NCBI GenBank assembly: GCA_045580325.1 | Contig: JAZNNR010000018.1 | Span: 105,989-169,988 of the forward strand | Origin: SIG672 sp045580325 | GTDB lineage: Bacteria > Bacillota > Clostridia > Oscillospirales > CAG-272 | Direction: 5' to 3' | Length of the DNA stretch: 64,000 bases | Part shown: positions 9,017 to 14,935 of the stretch, piece after piece | Numbering within the stretch: the first letter of the stretch is position 1 | Layout of the letters: each line of letters opens with the position of its first letter | Translations under genes and position numbers: made by a program | The notes under the pieces: generated by a model | Told to the model about the DNA's origin: nothing | Database searches by the model: none | What the model saw: the letters and a program-made list of their open reading frames with translations, nothing else

Positions 9017-9110
9017 CTTTTTTTGAGGAAAACTTCTTTTTTTGAGGAAAACTTCTTGAAAGAAGTTTTCCTCAAACTCCTTTCAAGAACTTTTAAAAAA
9101 TATTTACAAA
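9017..9110. repeat. GAAAACTT/AAGTTTTC dispersed hairpin repeat
   Basis: Two tandem TTTTTTTGAGGAAAACTTC units are followed by the inverted GAAGTTTTCCTC, then CTTTCAAGAACTTTT. Related blocks lie at 10476-10612, 11761-11836, 20228-20332 and 33129-33318. It fills the purO-transformylase gap. Confidence 0.6.
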
Positions 9111-9119
9111 GCCGTTATT

Positions 9120-9836
9120 TTAAGCGTTTTTATTTACTATTCTTGTATCGCTCGCTCCGCTTTCGATATCGATATATCTTACGAAAAGCGAAACCTTATT
9201 ATCTTCGTTAAGATTTGTCCAGATAAGGTCTGTAAGCGCGTCTATATCAAGGTCGGGAAGCTCAAGAGTCTTGGGCTCGCCCTCGTACGAAGGAAGCGGA
9301 TTTCCGTCGCCGTTATATGTATGGATAAACTTTGCTCTGCCTGCTATCGGATTTGAGTAAGCGTATGTAAAGCGCTCGCAAGAGCTGTCGTCGCCCTCTG
9401 CACTCTTGAGTATCGACATAGCGTAGTTCATATCGCCGTCTTCGCGGTGGATTATGCCCGAGATACGAGGTGTGAAGTTGGGCTTATCGTCTTCAAATTC
9501 TCTTGTACGGAGCGCCTGCTCGAAGGTCATCTGCTTATCCATAAGCTGATAAATAGTATCTGTCTGATCGCCGTTTGTAACGATCGTTTTATTTCCGAGA
9601 ACTCTTACGGGATAGTAGATAATAAGATGTGGGTCGATCATTTTCGACTCATCAAACGCTTTGGTTCTCATAGCGTCGCCCTCGGCAACGAATACTCTGT
9701 TGCGGCTGTTTTCGCTTCTTCCCATAATGAAGTAAGCCGTTACCGCCTTCTTGCCGTCTGCGCTCTTTCCGATGATGATTCCTCTGCCGTGATATGCAAG
9801 GGAGTTCAGTTCTTCTTTGATAGTAGATACCTTCAT
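9120..9836 (-). CDS. purO: PurO-type IMP cyclohydrolase
   Basis: A 238-residue protein resembling archaeal-type IMP cyclohydrolase (PurO, Pfam IMP_cyclohyd), which closes FAICAR to IMP. Visible family features are the early YHGRG segment, the AYFIMGRSENSRNRVF segment near residue 35, and the FTPRISG segment near residue 140. It replaces the missing N-terminal domain of PurH and lies next to the stand-alone transformylase, which strongly supports the assignment. It begins one base after purN ends, with AAGGAG six bases before the ATG, so the two are probably translationally coupled. Confidence 0.9.
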   Translation of the reverse strand: MKVSTIKEELNSLAYHGRGIIIGKSADGKKAVTAYFIMGRSENSRNRVFVAEGDAMRTKAFDESKMIDPHLIIYYPVRVLGNKTIVTNGDQTDTIYQLMDKQMTFEQALRTREFEDDKPNFTPRISGIIHREDGDMNYAMSILKSAEGDDSSCERFTYAYSNPIAGRAKFIHTYNGDGNPLPSYEGEPKTLELPDLDIDALTDLIWTNLNEDNKVSLFVRYIDIESGASDTRIVNKNA

Positions 9837-9837
9837 T

Positions 9838-10467
9838 TTAGTTCTCCTTAATATATACTTTATTATTTTTTACAGTAATTTTATCCTCACAGAAAAGCCT
9901 TACCGCTTCGGGAAGTATCTTCCATTCGGCTTCCTCCATAATTCTCTTCTGGAGTGTTTCGGGAGTGTCGTCCTGCTTCACTTCAACCGCCTTTTGAAGT
10001 ATTATAGGGCCCGCGTCGCATTCAGGTGTAACGATATGTACTGTCGCGCCCGAAACCCTTACGCCCTTTTCAAGTGCCGCCTCGTGAACGTGAAGTCCGT
10101 AGTAGCCCTTTCCGCAGAATGACGGAATAAGCGCGGGGTGAACGTTTATTATTCTGTTCGGGAAGGCATTATAGACCTGCTCGTCAATTATCGTAAGAAA
10201 TCCTGCAAGAACTACGAGATCAATACCTGCCGCCGTCATCTCATCGGCGAGTGCCCTTGAATAATCGGCGATGCTTGCATATTCCTTGCGCGCAAGCACT
10301 CTTCCCTCGATTCCGTTATTTTTTGCTCGCTCAAGCGCATAAACGTCGGGCTTTGATGCGATAACGAGTGTTATTTTGCCGTTTCCGAGCTCTCCGCGCT
10401 TTTCGGCGTCAATAAGAGCCTGCAAATTCGTTCCGCCACCCGAAACCAAAACTGCAATTTTAGTCAT
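9838..10467 (-). CDS. purN: Phosphoribosylglycinamide formyltransferase
   Basis: A 209-residue GAR transformylase that uses 10-formyl-THF (step 3). Motifs are VLVSGGGTNLQAL at the N-terminus, NVHPALIPSFCGKGYYG near residue 105 with the catalytic Asn/His region, and SGATVHIVTPECDAGP near residue 130. The open frame continues upstream to 10521, but those 18 codons come from the hairpin repeat, so the ATG at 10467 next to MTKIAV is used. Its stop is one base from the purO start. Confidence 0.95.
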   Translation of the reverse strand: MTKIAVLVSGGGTNLQALIDAEKRGELGNGKITLVIASKPDVYALERAKNNGIEGRVLARKEYASIADYSRALADEMTAAGIDLVVLAGFLTIIDEQVYNAFPNRIINVHPALIPSFCGKGYYGLHVHEAALEKGVRVSGATVHIVTPECDAGPIILQKAVEVKQDDTPETLQKRIMEEAEWKILPEAVRLFCEDKITVKNNKVYIKEN

Positions 10468-10475
10468 TTTTATTT

Positions 10476-10612
10476 TCTCGGGAAAACTTTTTGGGAAAAA
10501 GCTTTTCCCGAACCCTTTCAAAAACTTTTACTAGCGAAACTTTTTGAAAAAAGTTTCTCCACACAAATTGCCTGCAATTTGTTTTTACCTCTTCAAAAAC
10601 TTTACTTAAAAG
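10476..10612. repeat. AACTTTTT-type hairpin repeat between purN and purM
   Basis: Nested inverted repeats: GGGAAAACTTTTTGGG with CTTTTCCCG, AAACTTTTTGAAAAAAGTTT, and CAAATTGCCTGCAATTTG. This is the same repeat type as at 11761 and 33129. The block creates a spurious N-terminal extension of the purN open frame. Confidence 0.6.
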
Positions 10613-10644
10613 CATTTTACGCGAGGTCTATCAAACGTTACTTG

Positions 10645-10672
10645 GTAGGGGGCGGCGCCTTCGACGCCCCGC
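10645..10672. repeat. GTAGGGGCG hairpin repeat, copy 1
   Basis: GTAGGGGGCG followed by an arm complementary to GACGCCCC forms a GC-rich hairpin. Related hairpins starting GTAGGGGCG lie at 43890 and 58171, with different but self-complementary inner arms. Confidence 0.55.
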
Positions 10673-10690
10673 TATAAAGTTAAAAACGTT

Positions 10691-11737
10691 TTACTTAAGG
10701 TCTATTTTCTCGTCGCCCTTAACGATAGAGCCGATAATATAGGCGTCCTCGCCGTTTGCTCTGAGAATTTCAAGAGCTGTATCAACCTCGGACGCAGGAA
10801 CAACAACGCTCATTCCGACACCCATATTATACGTGTTGAACATATCTCTTTCGGGCACGTTGCCTGTCTTTGCGATGAGATCAAATATAGGAAGCACCTT
10901 AACTGCGCTCTTATCTATCTTCGCGCAAAGTCCGTCGGGAATAGATCTCGGAATATTTTCGTAAAATCCGCCGCCTGTGATATGGCTTATACCCTTAACG
11001 TCCACCTTTTCGAGAAGTGCGAGAATACTCTTGACGTAGATTCTTGTAGGTGTAAGGAGCGTTTCTGCAATCGACTTGCCGCCAAGCGCCTCACAGGGAG
11101 TGTAAAGACTGTCAGGGTTATTATCAATATTGAAAACCTTACGGCAGAGCGAGAATCCGTTTGAATGAACACCGCTCGATGCAAGTGCGATAACGATATC
11201 GCCCTCTGCCATTCTCGTATTGTCGAGAATCTTTTTCTTATCTACGATACCGACGGCAAATCCTGCAAGGTCATAGTCCTCGACAGGCATCATACCGGGG
11301 TGCTCTGCTGTTTCTCCGCCGATAAGAGCCGCGCCCGACTGAACACAGCCTTCTGCAACGCCGCTTACGATAGCTGCTATCTTTTCGGGAATATTCTTTC
11401 CGCAAGCGATATAGTCAAGGAAGAAGAGAGGCTTTGCGCCGCAGCAGATAATATCGTTTACGCACATAGCAACCGCGTCTATACCGATAGTATCGTGCTT
11501 ATCCATAAGTATTGCCATCTTGACCTTTGTTCCGCAGCCGTCTGTACCCGAAACAAGCACGGGCTCTTCCATTCCCGCTACGGGAAGTCCGAAGCATCCG
11601 CCAAATCCTCCGACGTCGTCAAGGCAGCCCTCGTTCTTTGTACGTGCAATGTGCTTTTTCATAAGCTCAACAGCTTTATATCCCGCAGTAATATCTACTC
11701 CGGCTGCTGCATAGCTCTCAGATCTTGAATTTTCCAT
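10691..11737 (-). CDS. purM: Phosphoribosylformylglycinamidine cyclo-ligase (AIR synthetase)
   Basis: A 348-residue enzyme that makes AIR from FGAM and ATP, step 5. Signatures are SYAAAGVDITAGY at the N-terminus, the VSGTDGCGTKVKMA segment near residue 65, GIDAVAMCVNDIICCGA near 90, and GGETAEHPGMM near 150. The frame stays open to 11791 through repeat sequence, but AAAGGAA just before the ATG at 11737 and the conserved SRSESYAAAG start fix the N-terminus. Between purF and purN in the operon, flanked on both sides by repeats. Confidence 0.96.
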   Translation of the reverse strand: MENSRSESYAAAGVDITAGYKAVELMKKHIARTKNEGCLDDVGGFGGCFGLPVAGMEEPVLVSGTDGCGTKVKMAILMDKHDTIGIDAVAMCVNDIICCGAKPLFFLDYIACGKNIPEKIAAIVSGVAEGCVQSGAALIGGETAEHPGMMPVEDYDLAGFAVGIVDKKKILDNTRMAEGDIVIALASSGVHSNGFSLCRKVFNIDNNPDSLYTPCEALGGKSIAETLLTPTRIYVKSILALLEKVDVKGISHITGGGFYENIPRSIPDGLCAKIDKSAVKVLPIFDLIAKTGNVPERDMFNTYNMGVGMSVVVPASEVDTALEILRANGEDAYIIGSIVKGDEKIDLK

Positions 11738-11760
11738 ATTTATTTCCTTTCTGTTATTAG

Positions 11761-11836
11761 TCAAGGGACTTCGCCCCTTTAACCCCACCAAAAAACTTTT
11801 TGGAAAAAGTTTTTTGGATTTTCAAAAACTTTACTG
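11761..11836. repeat. GGGACTTCGCCCC / AACTTTTT hairpin repeat
   Basis: GGGACTTCGCCCC is followed by ACTTTTTGGAAAAAGT and related inverted blocks. It is the same repeat type as at 33129-33318, which has the parallel GGGACTCTGCCCC and GAACTTTTGAAAAAGTTC. Confidence 0.6.
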
Positions 11837-11857
11837 AAATTGATTTATAGTTTCATT

Positions 11858-12083
11858 CGAAGGGCGCAGTTTGCGGTTTTGCGTCAGCAAAATGCACACG
11901 GATGTGTGCAAGCGAAACTGCTAAGCGATGCGAAGCATCGTTTTTTTCATTTTGCGCAAGCAAAATGTTCCTATAAAGAATTCAATCTTCATCCGAAGGG
12001 CGCAGTTTGCGGTTTTCGCGAAGCGAAAAGTCGGACTGCCGTCCGACAGCGAAACTGCTAAGCGATGCGAAGCATCGGTTTTT
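11858..12083. repeat. Tandem structured repeat with co-varying hairpin arms
   Basis: Two copies (11858-11947 and 11994-12083) share CGAAGGGCGCAGTTTGCGG at one end and CGATGCGAAGCATCG followed by T's at the other. An outer GCAGTTT/AAACTGC stem encloses two hairpins. In copy A these are TTTTGCGtcaGCAAAA and TGCACAcggaTGTGCA; in copy B they are TTTTCGCgaaGCGAAAA and GTCGGACtgcCGTCCGAC. Arms change in pairs between copies. The spacer holds a CATTTTGC/GCAAAATG hairpin. It lies between purF and purM, and copy B abuts the purF stop codon. Confidence 0.75.
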
Positions 12084-13506
12084 ATTCTTTTCCATCCCAG
12101 CAGTATGTGCAGATCTGATCTGCGGGAAGTCCGATAGACTCTATAAGCCCCTCGATAGACTGGAATTCAACCGAATCAAATCCAAGCTTTTCGCATATGA
12201 CCTCGCGGAGCTTCTTTCCGCGCTCGGTGTCGGGACTGCTGTATTCTTCAATATACTTTTCGCCCTCTTCGCCCTCAAGCTCACGTATAACTCTGCGTGC
12301 TATAAGGTCGAGATCGGACGTACTGCGCGAGAAGTTGAGATATTTACAGCCGTACATAACGGGCGGACAAGCAGACCTGATATGAACCTCTTTCGCGCCG
12401 TGCTCATAGAGAAATTCTGCCGTTTCGCTCATCTGTGTTCCACGCACGATACTGTCGTCAACAAAAAGGAGCTTTTTGCCTCTGATAAGGTCGTGTACGG
12501 GAACGAGCTTCATTTTTGCTATCTGATTTCTCACCTTTTGGTCGGTCGGCGTAAAGCTTCTCGGCCACGTGGGAGTATATTTTATGATCGGACGCGCATA
12601 CGGAATATGGCTCTCGTTTGAATATCCGACGGCGTGAGCAATACCCGAATCGGGAACGCCGCACACGTGGTCAACGCCCGCTCCAAGTGCCGTTGACATA
12701 TCTCTTTTTGCCATTATCTGACCGTTTCTGTTACGCATACACTCTACGTTCACGCCTTCGTAAGAGGAGTTGGGGTATCCGTAATACGACCAGAGGAACG
12801 CGCATATTTTTTTCTGTTTTCCGGGAGCGCTGAGCTGTTTATCGCCGTTTGCTGAAATCTCTACGATCTCACCCGGTCCGAGCTCTCTGTAATACTCGTA
12901 TCCGAGCTTATCTGCGGCAAAGGACTCAAACGACACACAGTATCCGTCCTCGCCCTTACCGAGTATAACGGGCGTTCTGCCGTAGGTATCACGAGCGGCA
13001 ATTATCGTTCCGCGTTCGGTAAGCACGATAAGCGATGCCGAGCCTTCTATCTTACTTTGGGCATATTTTATACCGTCAACAAAGTCCTTCCCGTGATTCA
13101 TAAGCGCACCGAAAAGCTCTGTAACGTTTATTTTTCCGCCGCCCATAGCTGTGAGATAATGACTTCCGTCATCTATAAGCTCATCGACAAGCTCGCCCGC
13201 GTTCTTTATCGCACCGACCATTATGAGCGCATACGTTCCGAGTCTTGAACGCATAAGAAGAGGCTGAGGACTCGTATCGCTTATACAGCCTATACAAGCA
13301 TTTCCTCTGAGCTCGCTCAGCTCGGAATCAAACTTCGTTCGAAACGGAGTATTCTGAATATTGTGTATCGACCTTTGGAAGCCGTCTTTTTCGTTAAAGG
13401 CAGCCATACCGCCGCTCAAAGTACCGAGATGTGAATGATAGTCGGTTCCGAAAAAGACGTCAAGAACGCAGTCCCTTTTCGAAACAGCACCAAAAAAACC
13501 ACCCAT
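12082..13506 (-). CDS. purF: Amidophosphoribosyltransferase-like protein lacking Cys1
   Basis: A 474-residue PurF homologue, the committing step of purine synthesis (PRPP to phosphoribosylamine). The PRPP-binding loop LFVDDSIVRGTQM is intact near residue 350. The N-terminus reads MGGFFGAVSKRDC, where active PurF has the Cys1 nucleophile (CGIFG type) at the second position; here it is Gly. Cysteines that match the Fe-S ligand positions of Bacillus-type PurF appear in KICAF, YGCKY and the C-terminal CTYC. The start is firm: AAAGGA lies upstream and no Cys-containing start exists. It could use free ammonia, get ammonia elsewhere, or be a divergent paralogue; its place in the operon argues for a purine role. 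Confidence 0.88.
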   Translation of the reverse strand: MGGFFGAVSKRDCVLDVFFGTDYHSHLGTLSGGMAAFNEKDGFQRSIHNIQNTPFRTKFDSELSELRGNACIGCISDTSPQPLLMRSRLGTYALIMVGAIKNAGELVDELIDDGSHYLTAMGGGKINVTELFGALMNHGKDFVDGIKYAQSKIEGSASLIVLTERGTIIAARDTYGRTPVILGKGEDGYCVSFESFAADKLGYEYYRELGPGEIVEISANGDKQLSAPGKQKKICAFLWSYYGYPNSSYEGVNVECMRNRNGQIMAKRDMSTALGAGVDHVCGVPDSGIAHAVGYSNESHIPYARPIIKYTPTWPRSFTPTDQKVRNQIAKMKLVPVHDLIRGKKLLFVDDSIVRGTQMSETAEFLYEHGAKEVHIRSACPPVMYGCKYLNFSRSTSDLDLIARRVIRELEGEEGEKYIEEYSSPDTERGKKLREVICEKLGFDSVEFQSIEGLIESIGLPADQICTYCWDGKE

Positions 13507-13626
13507 ATATATGTCCTTTCCTGAGTAAAAAGAAAATTAAAATCAAACCTGAAAGTCTATTTTTAAAACACGAAGCGGTCAGCCTCCGAAAAATTCATTC
13601 TTTATCGGATACTGACCTCATATCGC

Positions 13627-14124
13627 TTAGTTTTTGTTATATTTTGCAGAAATTTCCGCGTCCTTTTTAAGAACAGCCGCAGAAGCCTCTGCGCGTGCAG
13701 AAGCAAGGCGCGCCGAAAGCTCCTCGTCGGACACAGCGATTATCTGTGCCGCAAGAATAGCTGCGTTTGCAGAGCCGTCGATAGCAACGGTAGCAACGGG
13801 AATACCCGCAGGCATCTGAACGGTAGAAAGAAGCGCGTCTATTCCTTCAAGTGCAGAAGCCTTTATCGGAATACCGATTACGGGAAGAATGGTATTTGCC
13901 GCGATCGCACCCGCAAGGTGAGCCGCCTTTCCTGCCGCCGCAATTATTGCGCCGAATCCGTTATCCTTTGCCGAAAGGGCAAACGCTCTTGCCTCCTCGG
14001 GAGTTCTGTGTGCTGAAAATATATGTACTTCAAAGGGGATACCGTATTTTTCGAGAGTCGTTATTGCTCCCTCCACCTTTGGAAGATCGCTGTCGCTTCC
14101 CATAATTATTGCAACTTTTTTCAT
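13627..14124 (-). CDS. purE: N5-CAIR mutase / AIR carboxylase catalytic subunit
   Basis: A 165-residue PurE with GSDSDLP at the N-terminus, FSAHRTPEEA near residue 35, AAGKAAHLAGA near 65, and the STVQMPAGIPVATVAIDG segment near 105. It catalyses the carboxylation/mutase step to CAIR. No purK lies in the window, so whether it needs N5-CAIR is unresolved. It is the first gene of the operon, with AAGGAG seven bases before the ATG, and sits directly behind the ZTP riboswitch. Confidence 0.95.
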   Translation of the reverse strand: MKKVAIIMGSDSDLPKVEGAITTLEKYGIPFEVHIFSAHRTPEEARAFALSAKDNGFGAIIAAAGKAAHLAGAIAANTILPVIGIPIKASALEGIDALLSTVQMPAGIPVATVAIDGSANAAILAAQIIAVSDEELSARLASARAEASAAVLKKDAEISAKYNKN

Positions 14125-14174
14125 ACTGATTTCTCCTTGGTTTATTATTTTGTTCTGCCGTCTTTTAAGGCTGC

Positions 14175-14300
14175 AAAAAAACGCAAAAAGGCAGTTCTAT
14201 CCCAGCTTTAAGGTCAGAACTGCCCAGACGGTCGGCATAATGTGTTGTTTTGCTCCCATGCGGTAATCCGCTCATCCGTCAGTCACAAAAACACTATAAT
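14175..14300 (-). promoter_or_regulatory. ZTP (pfl) riboswitch with terminator, upstream of purE
   Basis: On the minus strand the leader contains TGTGACTGACGG, a GCGG/CCGC hairpin, CATGGGAGCA and then GCCGACCGTCTGGGCAG. This is the order of conserved blocks in the ZTP aptamer, including the pseudoknot-forming C-rich 3' block. P1 pairs the TGTTTTTG and CAAAACA stretches. Immediately downstream GGCAGTTCT (14216-14224) pairs with AGAACTGCC (14190-14198), followed by T's: an intrinsic terminator overlapping the 3' aptamer edge. High ZTP (low 10-formyl-THF) would favour read-through into the purine operon. Confidence 0.9.
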
Positions 14301-14325
14301 TCAAGGTACGAAACATACCTTCTAC

Positions 14326-14354
14326 AGTATAACACATAATACCCATATTGTCAA
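14326..14354 (-). promoter_or_regulatory. Sigma-A promoter of the purine operon
   Basis: TTGACA (14349-14354) and TATACT (14326-14331) on the minus strand have a 17-bp spacer. A hairpin AAGGTA/TACCTT lies between the -10 box and the riboswitch. Confidence 0.8.
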
Positions 14355-14384
14355 TAAATTTTTGCGTTTTTAGACACAGCAAAA

Positions 14385-14813
14385 TCAAAGAAATTTTTTA
14401 AGCTCTTCGATGTTTTTTTCTTCAGTTTTTACAAGTTTCTCTGCAAAATCGCGTGTAGAGGCGGAAATGTCGCAGGCGTCGTTCAAATGTCTTGTAAGCT
14501 TGGTGATTCCGGTGGACGTTCCCTTTATCATATCCTCTGCGATCTCCGAGTCAGAGGTATACATAAGAGTCTTTGCCGCAGTGAATATTTTGGCATACGC
14601 GCCCGTTACGTCGCTGAGCGTTTCAACGGGTGCATCTATGCTGTGAAGACGGTTTCCCGCCTCTGCAAGTATATTTCTGTACTCACTTCTCTGCGAGTCG
14701 AGAAGTGCGAGAAAGTTCTCGTCCTTGACTTTTTTACGGACAGTATTTATGCCGTCTATTCCCATTTCTACGTTTTGTCTTATATTTTCAAGTATTTTTG
14801 CTTCTTCAGTCAT
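14385..14813 (-). CDS. Ferritin-like four-helix protein (unassigned)
   Basis: A 142-residue, highly charged protein that looks like four amphipathic helices of 25-35 residues, similar in layout to ferritin-like or DUF2383-type bundles. No clear di-iron Glu/His ligand set is evident. There is no signal peptide or membrane segment, so it is probably cytoplasmic. AAAGGA precedes the ATG. It stands alone between the purine promoter region and the ABC fusion gene. The fold is inferred from pattern only and the function is unknown. Confidence 0.6.
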   Translation of the reverse strand: MTEEAKILENIRQNVEMGIDGINTVRKKVKDENFLALLDSQRSEYRNILAEAGNRLHSIDAPVETLSDVTGAYAKIFTAAKTLMYTSDSEIAEDMIKGTSTGITKLTRHLNDACDISASTRDFAEKLVKTEEKNIEELKKFL

Positions 14814-14896
14814 GATAGTTTTCCTTTCGAAATTTAAATTTCCAATGTTAGTATGAACGTTTTTTCAAAAAGAATACTATATGTATTTAAAAATGT

Positions 14897-14931
14897 AAAA
14901 TCGGCAGGAAATTATATCTCTGCCGATTTTT
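14897..14931 (-). terminator. Terminator of the ABC fusion operon
   Basis: AAAATCGGCAG and CTGCCGATTTT form a strong stem a few bases after the stop at 14936, with T-rich sequence on the minus-strand side. The stem resembles the CGGCAGAGG hairpin of the MITE-like repeat. Confidence 0.7.
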
Positions 14932-14935
14932 ATTA

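Noticed and set aside
7821..9026. 401-residue plus-strand frame
   Set aside because: Shadow of the AICAR transformylase gene; no start signal and no recognisable domain.
11840..12621. Plus-strand ORFs at 11840-12621
   Set aside because: They are created by the tandem repeat and by purF antisense sequence; there are no start signals.
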